A stretch of 64,000 bases of DNA from Pseudoalteromonas aurantia 208 (GTDB lineage: Bacteria > Pseudomonadota > Gammaproteobacteria > Enterobacterales > Alteromonadaceae): the NCBI RefSeq assembly GCF_014858725.1, contig NZ_AQGV01000014.1, forward strand, positions 1 to 64,000. Reading direction: 5' to 3'. This document shows positions 37,722 through 49,100 of the stretch, in pieces (positions within the stretch are counted from its first letter, which is position 1; every line of letters starts with the position of its first letter). The notes beneath the pieces were generated by a model. That model was not told the origin of the DNA and made no database searches. It was given only the letters and a program-made list of their open reading frames with translations. Made by a program: the position numbers and the translations under genes.

Positions 37722-39058
37722 TGACGCACCATATAGCAGATTCTCTGCCATTGAGTGCGTCTCAGCACGCGATGTGGTTATTACACACCATCAGCGGTCG
37801 AGGTGAGTTATTCAATGTTGCTGAATGCTTGGCATTTCAAGGAAAAGTTGCAGCCTCGGTGCTGCAACAAGCATTCGATCATGTCTGGCTCGCAAGTAAT
37901 ACATTAAGCTGCTACTTTCCACATGATGATGCTTATACACCCCAGCTTCAACCGACTGACAATACCCCGGCGATTGAATTTATTCAGCTCGACTGCGATA
38001 TAGACGATGTCGCTCAGTACGCTCAGCAGTTTATGGCTCCTAAATTAGGTCAATCATTCGACTTATCCGCGCAGCCATTGATGCAGTTATATTTACTCCG
38101 TGGCACGTCACAAGATTACTTGATGATTTTGGCCCACCACTTATTACTTGATGGTTATGGTTTTGGTTTATTTAGCCAAGCATTAAATCGTACCTACAAT
38201 GCGCTTATGAAAGGTAAACCCTTACCAAATTTGCGCTTTTCCAATCAACAAACATTACTACAAGCCCAACAAGAAACATCATACCTTACGGCCCAAGCCG
38301 CCGCGGGGGTGACTTTGAATCGATGGTTAGATGACATAGACGTTATACATAGTTTTAGCGACAGCAAAGCCGATGTAAGCATGGCGAATACGCGTTTAAC
38401 CGAACAGTTCTCTCGCACCCAATGGCACACGATCCAATCAGCCGCTGCGCAAGTAAGTGCAAGTAGTTCTGAGGTATTACTCGCTGCGATTGCGGCGTCG
38501 TTAGTGGCAAAAACGAAACACTATCATGTCACTTTAGGGTTGATCATGATGAATCGCCAATCGATGGCTGAGCTGTCGACCCCTTGTGTGCAAAGTAATG
38601 TGCTGCCGCTGCCACTACAACTGTGTGAGAATATGACCTTGCAAGATCTCACTGTTTTGATCAACCAACAAATTAGGGCATTAAAAAACCTACAAAGCTA
38701 CCGTGTTGAATCATTAAAACGTGACAGACAAAAACAAGGAAAGTCACTCACCGTATTTGGCCCAACGATTAACCTACTGCCCTTTTCAAGTAACCCTAAA
38801 TATGCCGGCGTCGAAACACACAGCCATATTTTAAGTGCAGGGACCACAGACGATATTATGCTGCAAATTCATTTGTTGGGTGATACGCCCGCCAAAATAG
38901 ATTTTGATGTGAATCAAGCAAGGTATCTGCCTGAGCAAGTACATACAATACAATCACATGTCTTCTTTGCTGCAACCTACTGGGCTGATCATCCTCTGAT
39001 ATCACTGAATCAACTAATTCATGAATTAGAGCAAGGAGCACACCATGTCGCTAGATAA
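37721..39058 (+). CDS. Free-standing NRPS condensation-domain protein (EntF-C/VibH-like)
   Basis: A 445-residue stand-alone condensation domain with the catalytic motif HHLLLDG near residue 140 and no adenylation or carrier domain. The N-terminal LPLSASQHAMWLL resembles the DHB-accepting C domain of EntF, and the free-standing format recalls VibH of vibriobactin, which joins DHB to a free amine. It lies inside the entC-E-B-A run, one base overlapping entB and 14 nt overlapping entA, so it is surely co-expressed with DHB supply. Its acceptor is unclear, because the giant NRPS has its own first C domain. It may carry out the DHB-serine step in trans or add DHB elsewhere. Confidence 0.85.
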   Translation: MTHHIADSLPLSASQHAMWLLHTISGRGELFNVAECLAFQGKVAASVLQQAFDHVWLASNTLSCYFPHDDAYTPQLQPTDNTPAIEFIQLDCDIDDVAQYAQQFMAPKLGQSFDLSAQPLMQLYLLRGTSQDYLMILAHHLLLDGYGFGLFSQALNRTYNALMKGKPLPNLRFSNQQTLLQAQQETSYLTAQAAAGVTLNRWLDDIDVIHSFSDSKADVSMANTRLTEQFSRTQWHTIQSAAAQVSASSSEVLLAAIAASLVAKTKHYHVTLGLIMMNRQSMAELSTPCVQSNVLPLPLQLCENMTLQDLTVLINQQIRALKNLQSYRVESLKRDRQKQGKSLTVFGPTINLLPFSSNPKYAGVETHSHILSAGTTDDIMLQIHLLGDTPAKIDFDVNQARYLPEQVHTIQSHVFFAATYWADHPLISLNQLIHELEQGAHHVAR

Positions 39059-39809
39059 GCAGCTTAAAGCTGAATATCAAGACAAAATTGTGTGGATCAC
39101 CGGCGTCGGGCAAGGTATTGGCCTTAGCACCGCAAAACAGTTTTCAGCTCTGGGCGCGAAAGTGATTGGCTTTGACAAACATTTCAGTGACGCATCAGTA
39201 TTATACAAAAGTGTTCAATGCGATTTATCCAACTTACTCGAACTTGAGCAGATATTAGCAGAACTTATATCGTCTGGTTTGGCACCGTATAACTTAATCA
39301 ATGTCGCAGGAGTTTTAGAATACGACTCCATCGATGCCTTAACCACTGAGCAGTGGTTACATTGTCATACCGTTAATTGCAGTGCAGTGTTTCTGTTCAT
39401 TCAGGCGTGCTACAACAATTTCAAACAAAATAAAGCCGGTAGCATTGTTACTGTGGGTTCCAATGCAGCACAAACGCCGCGACAAAAGATGGCCGCTTAT
39501 TGTGCGTCAAAAGCAGCCGTAACCCAACTAACATTAACCGCAGGGTTAGAACTTGCAAATTATGGTATCCGCTGTAATGTTATTGCCCCAGGATCTACAT
39601 TAACCCCGATGCAAACCGGTATGTGGCAAGATGATAGCGGAGCTCAGAATGTCATTGATGGATTTGCTAAAGAGTACAAGTTAGGGATCCCTTTACAAAA
39701 AATAGCTACCCCAGATGAAATGGCACACAGTATTGTCTTTATTGCCTCAAACTTATCTTCACATACCACAATGCAAGTCATCGCCATTGATGGTGGCGCA
39801 ACTTTTTAA
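39045..39809 (+). CDS. entA: 2,3-dihydro-2,3-dihydroxybenzoate dehydrogenase
   Basis: An SDR-family NAD-dependent oxidoreductase of 254 residues that makes 2,3-dihydroxybenzoate. The nucleotide-binding motif reads ITGVGQGIGL (about residue 17). The active-site YCASKAAV carries the Tyr-x3-Lys pair near residue 149, and the C-terminal IDGGATF ends the Rossmann domain. It is the last gene of the DHB operon. With entC, entB and entE the pathway from chorismate is complete. Confidence 0.93.
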   Translation: MSLDKQLKAEYQDKIVWITGVGQGIGLSTAKQFSALGAKVIGFDKHFSDASVLYKSVQCDLSNLLELEQILAELISSGLAPYNLINVAGVLEYDSIDALTTEQWLHCHTVNCSAVFLFIQACYNNFKQNKAGSIVTVGSNAAQTPRQKMAAYCASKAAVTQLTLTAGLELANYGIRCNVIAPGSTLTPMQTGMWQDDSGAQNVIDGFAKEYKLGIPLQKIATPDEMAHSIVFIASNLSSHTTMQVIAIDGGATF

Positions 39810-39826
39810 ACACTATAAGCATACTC

Positions 39827-39853
39827 AAGGAGGCCGTAGCCTCCTTATCTTTT
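39827..39853 (+). terminator. Probable terminator of the fhuF-entA operon
   Basis: AAGGAGGC and GCCTCCTT pair around CGTA and are followed by ATCTTTT, 18 nt after the entA stop. The tail is shorter than in the other terminators here. Confidence 0.65.
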
Positions 39854-39945
39854 AACTCATAATCTGAGCAACTCACTTTACAAAAGCCCTATTTGGAATA
39901 CCAAATAAGGCGTGAATAAAACTCTACCAAATACGTAAATTTCAC

Positions 39946-41172
39946 TCACAGTATCAACGCTTCATCAATAGACTCAAACTGTATATTAGCGCGCATATCG
40001 CTCACACAAAATGCTGCAATCATGTGTTTGTAAATTAATGCTAAATCGCCAATATCACTTAAAGATGCAGATTCATTAACTTGATGAATGTTTTCATTAC
40101 GCAGCCCGAATTCAATGACTTCAGTTCGTGCTGAAGCGATAAATCGACCATCCGATGTACCGCCATCAGTGGTCAATATCGGGCGAATACCCACCGTGTT
40201 TTCAATGGCCAAGTTCAATGTATCAACAAATTTATTTGCTTCATTAAAGTAGGGGGCACAAGGACGCTGCCATTCTATTTCGCAACGGATCTCATCTGAG
40301 TGTAATGTGTCACTTATGAGCTTTTTCAACGACTGCTCTGTATGTCGACTACTGTATCTAATATTGAAGCAAATATCTGTGGTACCAGGGACTGTGTTAT
40401 CGACAAACTCTCCGCTATTTAATTGCGTGATTTGTAAACTTGTGCCGGGCATTGTTACAGTGCCACTGTCCCACTGTAACGCGACTAAACGGCGACTCAA
40501 TACAATGGCACCATGGGCGGCATTTTGGCAATTATGAGGATACGCAACATGGCCTTGTTGACCAAATACACGCACATGACCTGACAGCGAACCGCGTCGA
40601 CCGATTTTCACCGTATCCCCTAAACGGGCTTTACTCGATGGCTCACCAACTAAGCAATAGTCCGGCAAATGCTCATCCCCTAACGCATTAAGTGTGTCCA
40701 TAATAGAGGCGGTACCATGCTCTGCTTCCCCTTCTTCATCACAGGTAATTAGTAACATGAGAGTCCCCGTATCACAGCGTGTCAACAGAGATTCTACCGC
40801 GGCAATAAAACATGCAATACCGCCTTTCATATCTGCAACACCACGCCCATACACACGTTCTGAAATGATTTCTGCAGCGAAGGGAGGACTGGTCCACAAC
40901 TCTAGAGGACCTGCAGGCACAACATCTAAATGCCCTGCAAAAGCAAAGGTTTTACCTGCCCCAAAAGATTTTGACGCAATGAGGTTTCTAACCCCCTGTC
41001 GTGTTACTTCTTTGCACGTGAATCCCAGCTGTTCTAAATATCCACATATATAGTCAAAACTGCCAGCGTCATCTGGTGTAATGGACGGGAATCGAACTAA
41101 GTTTTGCGTAAGTTCAATGGCTTTTTCTTTGAGTGACACATCATTTAACTCAGTATCTCGCACGCTTGTCAT
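39946..41172 (-). CDS. dapE: DapE-like M20 amidohydrolase (succinyl-diaminopimelate desuccinylase family)
   Basis: A zinc amidohydrolase of 408 residues. Metal-binding motifs FAGHLDVVP, RGVADMKGG, DEEGEAEHGT, LVGEPSS and TTDGGTSDGRFI follow the DapE pattern closely, as does GQQGHVAYPH. The ATG at 41172 replaces an upstream in-frame TTG. It is longer at both ends than E. coli DapE (375 residues as I recall). Lying between entA and the ornithine hydroxylase, it could be the cell's lysine-pathway enzyme by chance. It could also be recruited to deacylate an acyl-ornithine precursor or the peptide; the sequence does not decide. Confidence 0.78.
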   Translation of the reverse strand: MTSVRDTELNDVSLKEKAIELTQNLVRFPSITPDDAGSFDYICGYLEQLGFTCKEVTRQGVRNLIASKSFGAGKTFAFAGHLDVVPAGPLELWTSPPFAAEIISERVYGRGVADMKGGIACFIAAVESLLTRCDTGTLMLLITCDEEGEAEHGTASIMDTLNALGDEHLPDYCLVGEPSSKARLGDTVKIGRRGSLSGHVRVFGQQGHVAYPHNCQNAAHGAIVLSRRLVALQWDSGTVTMPGTSLQITQLNSGEFVDNTVPGTTDICFNIRYSSRHTEQSLKKLISDTLHSDEIRCEIEWQRPCAPYFNEANKFVDTLNLAIENTVGIRPILTTDGGTSDGRFIASARTEVIEFGLRNENIHQVNESASLSDIGDLALIYKHMIAAFCVSDMRANIQFESIDEALIL

Positions 41173-41383
41173 AATTATTTCGCTAATCACTAGTAAAGAG
41201 TTTAAAGCACACAAGTCACTTGATAATTTGCATGGCTTTATTTGCTTAGATCCTCTAGACGAAGCAACAGAGCATAAAGTTAGCGATCGCAGACTTGATT
41301 ACTGCATTTCTATATAACCAATCTGTCGTACATACCTGTACTCGCCCGTTACTTGCAATAAACCACAAAGAAACTAAGGAAAA

Positions 41384-41402
41384 CCTAAATAATTATCATA
41401 AG
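41384..41402. promoter_or_regulatory. Possible Fur box upstream of the ornithine monooxygenase
   Basis: The minus strand reads TGATAAT-T-ATTTAGG, which matches 10 of 14 arm positions of the 7-1-7 Fur consensus TGATAAT-N-ATTATCA, nearly all in one arm and the centre. It lies 65-80 bp before the monooxygenase start in the 294-bp divergent region shared with the dapE-like gene. Iron repression is expected here but not proven. Confidence 0.35.
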
Positions 41403-41466
41403 CTTTCGTCTCAGGATGAATACTAATTGTTAAAGCGCCACACATACGCGCTCTGTTGAGGCAAAC

Positions 41467-42702
41467 ATGAAATTATACGACGTTATCGGGATAGGATTTG
41501 GCCCTGCTAATTTAGCTTTAGCCATTGCGTTACAAGAGCAAGGTAAACTCACCGACAAGGTTTGCTTCATTGAGAAACAACCCAATTTCTTATGGCATGG
41601 TGGGATGTTACTTGATGATACGACAATGCAAATTTCTTACCTGAAAGATCTTGTTACCCAAAGGAACCCAACCAGTCACTTTAGCTTCGTCAACTACTTG
41701 CATCATCAAAACAGACTAGACAGTTATATTAACTTAAAAACATTTTATCCATCTCGATTAGAGTTCAATAGTTACTTAAGCTGGGCCGCATCACACTTCA
41801 ATGAACATTGCCATTACGATGAGCAAGTCGTTGAGATTACGCCTGTAGTGGAGCAAGATCATGTTGAATATCTTGCAATAACAACGAGAAATCAAGAAGG
41901 TTTAGAGCACACTCGTCATGCTAAAAATATCATTTTAAGCCCTGGTGGTAATGCAAAGGTCCCTGAGGTATTTAGTGATGCCTTTACACATGAAAATGTG
42001 TGGCATTCTTCTCAATACTTGATGAATAAACATAAAATTAAAGCAGGTGATAAGGTCGCCGTTATTGGTGCGGGTCAAAGTGCCGCTGAAATATTTGTCG
42101 ATGTGCAAAATATTTTGCATCAACCAAAAGTTGATCTTATCTTTCGCGCTGGCGCTATGAAGCCTGCTGACTCAAGTCCCTTTGTCAATGAAATCTTTGA
42201 CCCACGCTACACCGATTTAATGTATCAAAACACACCTGAGCAACGCAGTGCTTTTTTAACTGAATTCAGAAATACCAATTATGCGGTTGTCGATGAGCCA
42301 TTATTAGATGACATATACGGCCGCTTATACACACAAAGGCTAAAAAACGAAACCCGTTTTTCCCTCAAAAATAATACCCATATTGACGCTGCGACTCTCT
42401 CTGGGGATCAGATCTGTTTAACCCTTAGTCACGGCCAGCACAATAGTCAGCTTGAAAAGTATGACCACATGATACTTGCAACAGGCTATCATTATTCCTC
42501 GCGTCCACCTTTATTAGAGTCAGTAACTCAATGGCTGGAAAATGATATTGCTCGCGACTATCAATTACGTACTGCCGATACCTTTAAACCGAAAATATTT
42601 ACGCAAGGAATTAATGAAGCGACACATGGGATCAGCGATTCTCTTTTATCGATCTTAGCGATTCGCTCTGCTGAAATTGCGGATGCACTCGATCTAAGCT
42701 AA
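41467..42702 (+). CDS. pvdA: L-ornithine N5-monooxygenase (PvdA/SidA family)
   Basis: A flavin- and NADPH-dependent hydroxylase that makes N5-hydroxyornithine before NRPS loading. It has 411 residues. The FAD motif GIGFGPANLALA is at residue 8, the NADPH motif GAGQSAAE near residue 200, and the C-terminal ATGYHYS motif near 340. The segment MQISYLKDLVTQRNPTSHFSF followed by TFYPSRLEF matches ornithine-specific PvdA more than lysine-specific IucD, from memory of both. GAGG lies six nt before the ATG. It pairs functionally with the formyltransferase 20 kb away. Confidence 0.88.
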   Translation: MKLYDVIGIGFGPANLALAIALQEQGKLTDKVCFIEKQPNFLWHGGMLLDDTTMQISYLKDLVTQRNPTSHFSFVNYLHHQNRLDSYINLKTFYPSRLEFNSYLSWAASHFNEHCHYDEQVVEITPVVEQDHVEYLAITTRNQEGLEHTRHAKNIILSPGGNAKVPEVFSDAFTHENVWHSSQYLMNKHKIKAGDKVAVIGAGQSAAEIFVDVQNILHQPKVDLIFRAGAMKPADSSPFVNEIFDPRYTDLMYQNTPEQRSAFLTEFRNTNYAVVDEPLLDDIYGRLYTQRLKNETRFSLKNNTHIDAATLSGDQICLTLSHGQHNSQLEKYDHMILATGYHYSSRPPLLESVTQWLENDIARDYQLRTADTFKPKIFTQGINEATHGISDSLLSILAIRSAEIADALDLS

Positions 42703-42715
42703 CAACACCTCAACA

Positions 42716-42742
42716 GTAACCCGATCGTCAGTATTGGGTTAC
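42716..42742 (+). terminator. Hairpin after the monooxygenase gene
   Basis: GTAACCC and GGGTTAC form a seven-bp stem with a 13-base loop, 13 nt after the stop codon. There is no proper T-run, so it may be a weak or factor-dependent terminator or an mRNA-stabilising hairpin. Confidence 0.35.
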
Positions 42743-42823
42743 TTAACCTCTCTCACTTCACCCGTCACTCTTTTCCTTATTGTACATCTTGATATAGTGC
42801 GCCTTTTCAGCCCTGTAATACTT

Positions 42824-43016
42824 AACCTCAGCTCTGGATAAGCGAATTTGCCCAATAAAGCTATTTTTCTCACTCTCGGCGTTGTTTTCATTTGTAATAG
42901 CCCGCTATTACTGCATAAAAGCGCCTTGATATTGAACAAAATATCATCATTGGATTGTACGTAAGTTTGTTTACAAAATGTTTCCTATTCCAAAACCCTT
43001 ATCCAAACCTGAGGTT
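42824..43016. mobile_element. 193-bp MITE, copy 2
   Basis: Same family and orientation as copy 1, flanked by the 4-bp duplication ACTT (42820-42823 and 43017-43020). It lies in the convergent gap between the monooxygenase and NRPS genes. About eight substitutions separate it from copy 1 by eye, with no length change. Short open frames inside it are by-products of the repeat. Confidence 0.85.
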
Positions 43017-43085
43017 ACTTATGGTCATTGATACCACTTTCAGCATCTTCTAGTCATCGCTTGCAAAGAGTAAAAAGAGGACAAT

Positions 43086-43123
43086 AAAAAGTGCCGCTTT
43101 CTATAAGAAAGCGGCACTTTTTA
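43086..43123 (-). terminator. Strong terminator of the NRPS gene
   Basis: GTGCCGCTTTC and GAAAGCGGCAC form an eleven-bp perfect stem around TATAA, flanked by AAAAA and TTTTT. It lies 29 nt downstream of the NRPS stop and can work in both directions. Confidence 0.92.
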
Positions 43124-43151
43124 CCCAGCTATTTTTAATAGTAATGTACGC

Positions 43152-46100
43152 CTATAAAAATTTTTCCATCGCTTGTTCAATGCCATCCAGTACTTCAGAA
43201 CTCATTACTATGCCTTGGTGATCATACTCCAACCTCGTTTCAGGAAGAGATTGACCCAACCCACCGTAATAATTGGCAGTACTCTCTGTGGATGTGTCAC
43301 TCGACCACCAACAGTGTATGCCTGCAGAATTCACCACTTTGTAATTTATCGGTCGACGTGAGGTAGTGTACAAATGATATGCAACTTGAATTAACGTTAC
43401 CAATTCTGTTGCTGGTAAATTAGTAACCTCTTCGCTAAAGCTCTCTTTATATTGCATCAATAAGTCAACCAATGGCATAACCGCTTCAGTATTAGCTGCA
43501 ATATAAGTTTCGACAACAGCTTCAACCTCATCTTCTCGTGCAATAACATGTTGCATAACCCACTTTGAGATCCATTGGTGCCACATTAAGATCTCGCTAT
43601 TTTGATACTCAAATGGATTCCAACTGTCGATAAGTTGCACCATTGAAACTGTATGGCCCAAATCTGAAAGTGTATTTGCTACCAACAAAGCGATGGGTGC
43701 CCCCATTGACCAACCAGCTAAATAATAAGGCCCTGATTGCTGATACCGTAAAATTTCACTCGCGTAGTGGTTTGCCAACTGTTGCAGATCAGATTGCATA
43801 TCAAAAGCATCATCAGGTGCAATACCAATGCAATTTACTCGCCCTTCTAAACGCTGAGCCAGTGGCCGATAAGCTATGGTGAGTCCACTTCCTTCATGTA
43901 AGCAAAAAAGATTTGGCCCCGTCGCAATAAGCGAATTCAAACTATGTACACTGGGGATCGCATCACTCAATAACGCGTTTACTAATGAGCTCAGATCTGG
44001 CGCTTGCCACAATAATCTAATATTGAATGGTAGGTGATGACGCTGCTGCCATTGACTGGTCACCTTTAATCCATTAATTGAATCCCCACCTAGCGCAAAG
44101 AAATTATCAAAACGTCCTACTTGCTCAACACCTAACACCTCACGCCAAATTTCAGCCAGTAATGTTTCAAGCTCCCCTTCTGGCGCAACATAAGCTTTCT
44201 CGCTTTCTAATTGTGCCTTTGGTAACGCTTTTCTATCTATCTTACCGTTACTATTCGTTGGCAGCTCCGCCAGTGCCATCAACACACTGGGTACCATATA
44301 ATCTGGTAATTGCTGTGCTAGCGTCGCTTTTAGAGCAACCACATCTAATAAGCCTTCGTCATGCCCTGATACATACCCTACTAAACGCTTGCCCGACGGC
44401 GTATCATCCGCAATGACAACCGCTTCATTCACCCCCGCTGATTTACGTAATAACGACTCTATCTCACCTAGCTCTATGCGGAAACCTCGGATTTTCACCT
44501 GATGGTCAGTACGACCTAAATATTCCATTTGATTATCCGCATTCCAGCGCACCAAATCTCCGGTGCGATATAAGCGTGAGCCATCTTCTTTAAACGGGTC
44601 CGCTACAAAACGCTCCGCGGTTAAATCGGGACGATTCAAATACCCTCTTGCTAACCCGACCTCTTCCGCCATGTATAACTCACCTATCATACCCGGCAGT
44701 ACTAGATTCAATTGGTCATCCAATATCCATGCTTGGCGTTGTCCTAACACCTCACCTATCGGCGCATACACGCTGTCAAAGCTGCTTCCTGGTAACGCTT
44801 TCCACGTCAGCGGCGTTACCACTGTCTCTGTTGGACCGTAGCCATTAATAAAGAATGCCGGTTTTAAAACCCGTTGAGCTAGTTCAAAAGACGCTTGTGG
44901 CATCGCATCTCCACCAAAGCAATACACTCGAACCGGTGGAGGATTGCCTATTTGTTCAACATACGCAGCCAATTCTCGTAAGAAGACCGGTGGGAATACC
45001 ACCACACTCACGCGCTGTGCGTGCATGTTTTCATACGTCTCTTGTAAGTCCCACTGTTTTTCTGGCCTAATAACCACTGTACCGCCATGTGTCACGGCTG
45101 ATAACCAACGCTCATGTGCCCCATCAAAACAGAATGACATGAATATCAATTCTCTGTCTGACGCGCTTAAACCATAACGGCGCCCTATTGAACGACAGTG
45201 CATCCCAATGGACCCCCGGCTTACCAACACCCCTTTTGGATTGCCCGTCGAGCCCGAGGTATAAATAACATACGCCCCTTGTGCTGGGTAGACCGTCTCC
45301 ATTTGCCAACTATCATTGAGCGCTATCTCTGGCAAACAATGTAACTGCGCCTCCCCTGCTAATTCAGCAATGCGGTTATCTGATACCAGTATGTGCTGCA
45401 TCTGACTGTCTTTTATCATGTAGGCTAAGCGTTGCTCTGGATAGCTCAAGTCCATTGGCACATACACCGCTCCCGCCTTTAATATCGCCAAAAAGGCCAC
45501 TGGTAAGTCGCGGCTACGCTCTAGTGCAACCCCCACTTTTTGCTCTGCAACCACCCCTTGCTCACGCAAGTAATACGCCAATTGCGATGATTTCTCATAC
45601 AGCTCTTTAAACGTATAACTGAGACCATCACATGCAACGGCTTCTGCATCCGGTGTCTGCTCAGCCAGCTGGTTTAATGTTGAAACAACATCTTGATATT
45701 GCTCAGCTCGTAAAGTCGGTGCTGCACCATTGGGAATATATATCGGAGTTTCTGTGCCCGATATATACGGAACAAACTCATCTCCAAAGCCTTGTGTGCG
45801 TAACGACTCTGCTTGAGCTGGCGTGACAAGTGATAGCGCTGATAATAATTGGTTTTGGTTAGATACCATTGCTAAAATCAAAGACTCCAACTGCTTTGAA
45901 AGCATGTTTGCACTTACCGTACTTACTTTGTCATGTTGATAAGTCAATGTGATTTTCAATAATGCTTCGATTTCAACCCCGAGAGATACCGGATAGTTGG
46001 TTTCCTCAGCTGAATTAACAACATCGAATGCAGTGTCTTTTCCTTCTCCATTTTGGAGTGTCTCAGAGATCGGGTAGTTTTCAAATACCATTAAGGTATC

Positions 46101-49100
46101 GAATAAACCTTCTATATTCAGATCTAAACGTTCCCCTGCTTGCTTCTGAATATCATAAAGCGGCGTAAACTCAAATTCTCTAGAACGAACACTCGCGGTT
46201 TGAATTGACTGTAACCAAGTACTTAACGACTGTGCCGGATCTATTTCAGCAATCACAGGAATGGTATTGATAAACATCCCCAAGCATGCACCACTACCAG
46301 CCATATCGGTTGGCCTACCTGAGGTGGTTGCACCAAAGCATACTGTATCCCGATTTAAGTATCGCGACAGCAGTAATGCCCATGCACCTTGAATAACGGT
46401 ATTTATTGTTACATGATTTTGCTTTGCAAACGCTGTTAAGCTAACAGTTTGTGTTTCATCAAAATGAATATACTGCTTACCATACTGCCTAAACTCAGAA
46501 TCCCCATTTAATACCGAAGTCAGGTAACTTGGGCCTGTCAGTCGACTTGTTTCATGCTGCCAATAAGCCAGGTTAGTAGAAGCATCTTGCTCTTTTAGGT
46601 AAGTAATATAGTCTTTATATTGCACTGTATCTTTCGGCAGACTCATTCCTTCGTATGCTTGTAGTATCTCCCCCATCATGACAGATGTACTCCAACCATC
46701 TGTTAATAAATGGTGACTTGTCCATATTAAATAATGCTCTGTCGCTCCTGTATGTATCAGTGTTAACCGCGTTAAGCCGGGGTCGTTAATGAAATCAAAC
46801 CCTCGCTCTCGATCCGCTTGTGCTTGTGTGATAAAGGCTGCCTTATCTAACTTGCTATTTTGCCAATCCAGTTCCTGCCAAGATTGATCTGTTTCTTTCG
46901 CAACAAACTGCAAATTAAAGTTATCAGTACACACAAAGCCAGTTCGCAATACATCATGACGCGCGATCACTGATTGCCAAGCCTGTTTAAAGCGCGCTAC
47001 ATCTAGCCCTTTCACCTCAAAACAGGTTTGATTTATATACGCACTGCTTTGTTCAAACATACTGTGAAATAGCATGCCTTCTTGCATGGGTGACAATGGA
47101 TACAGATCATCCACATTACTCAGATTAAGTGGTAACGCATCTAGTTGTGTTTGCGATAATTTAGTTAGTGGCACATCTGATGGGGTTAATGTGCCTTGCG
47201 TCGTTTGGCAATGCGCCACAACCTGCTGTAATGCAGCCTCAAAATGTGCGGCAAACTGTGCCACATCTTCATTATTCAAACGCGCTTGTGAGAAGCTTAT
47301 CTCAAAAGACAGTGCCCCATTTAATACTTGTCCATTAATCGCCAACTCACTATTCATAGCGATATTGTCACTCGTTGCTTTCCCAGAGCTTTCAGATGCT
47401 AAACGCCAAACCGAGGTACTATCGTGCACTGTGCCATTGTCGAATTGCCCCAAATAGTTGAATTCTATTTGACTGAGTGAGCTCTGCTGTAACTGCGCTT
47501 GTTCTTCATCTGTGCCATTAAATTTAAATGCACTATACCCTATCCCCTTGTTTGGAATAGCCCGTAAGTTTTCTTTATTGGCGATGATTGTGTGTGCCAA
47601 CGAGGGCATACGCTGCAATACAATTGGATAGAGTGTGGTAAACCAACCCACAGTCCGGCTTAAATCTACGCCTTGCTCCCATGGTTCTCGCCCATGACCT
47701 TCCAAGTTTATAGACACTTTAGATTGACCTAACCATTGATACAAAGCTTCACTTAATGCACTCAGTAACAAGTCATTTATCTGTGTACGATATACTTTTG
47801 GCGCATCATGTAATAATGACTCAGTACGCACTTTATCTAAACTGACACTGACTGCTGCACGATGCAATGCAAGTGCACTGCCCTGCGCATTTAAGTTAGG
47901 TAATTGTAATGGCTGAGTGACTTGCTCAGACCAATACGCAAACTCGTCTTTAAATTGACTCGGGTACTCACGTACACGGTCAGCCCAGTATTGATAGCTG
48001 TGACTTTTTAACGCCAATGTAAGGCTTTTACCTTCAATAGCTTGCTCATATGCAACGGCTAAATCATCTAATAAAACCCGCCAAGATACACCATCAACAA
48101 CCAAATGATGAATAACGAATAACAGCCTATATGTGCCATCATTCACTCGCATTTGCACGACTCTCATCATTGAGCCATGGGTAATATCTAAACTTTCTTG
48201 AGCCTGTTGTGCTAATTGCTCTATATCGGCCACATCAACATCATGTAACCACATATTTTGTTCAACAAAATCCTCTCGATACTCTGTATACTCTTGACTC
48301 CATCCCCCCATTTCATCTTGATAGTATCTCATTCGCAACGCATCGTGACTTTCAACCAACTGGCTTATCGCCGCATTAAGTGCAACATCATCTAGCGCTT
48401 GATCACTGTGTAGCATTACAGCTTGGTTCCAATGAGAGCGATCGACCATCTCATTTTTAAAGAAGCTGGATTGAATCGGCAGTAACTCAACTTCCCCAAA
48501 AACACTTTGCTCAATTAAATCTTCATCTTCCATAACAATCAAACAGTTAACTAGGCGCGCTATGCTTTGCTGCTCGAACACTTGTTTAGGGGTTACCAAG
48601 TACCCAGCCTGACGAAGTTTTGCAATTATTTGTAAGCTGACTATGGAGTCCCCACCTAATTCAAAGAAATTGTCATGACGACCCACTTGTTCAACACCCA
48701 GGATTGAGCGCCAAATAGCGGCTAACATAATCTCTAGTTCCCCCTCGGGGGCAACAAAATCAAGCTCCGCGGCTCGGTCCACTTTAGGTAAGGCACTTCG
48801 ATTAACTTTACCGTTATTAGTCAGAGGAAAGCTCGCTAGTGTGACAAATATATCGGGGATCATGTAACTCGGTAAATTGTTCCGTAATATCTCTTTTAAT
48901 GCGTCATACTCGATGTCATCATCAGCCACAATATAAGCAACTAATTGTGTCCCATTTTCGGTTTCATCTGCGACGACAATGGCTTCATTTACGGTTGGGA
49001 TATTACATAAATTGGCCTCTATCTCACCCAATTCAATTCTAAAACCTCGCACTTTCACTTGATGGTCTGTGCGTCCTAAATACTCAAGCTCTCCATCAAA

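Noticed and set aside
41467-42702. Lysine N6-hydroxylase (IucD) as the identity of the monooxygenase
   Set aside because: The MQISYLKDL and TFYPSRLEF segments match ornithine hydroxylases better, and no aerobactin synthetase genes are present. The call still needs an assay, because the A-domain code alone would allow lysine.
42739-42939. Small minus-strand frame (66 codons) between the monooxygenase and NRPS genes
   Set aside because: It lies mostly inside MITE copy 2, and a related frame occurs in copy 3 (63012-63287). It is a by-product of the repeat with no start signal.
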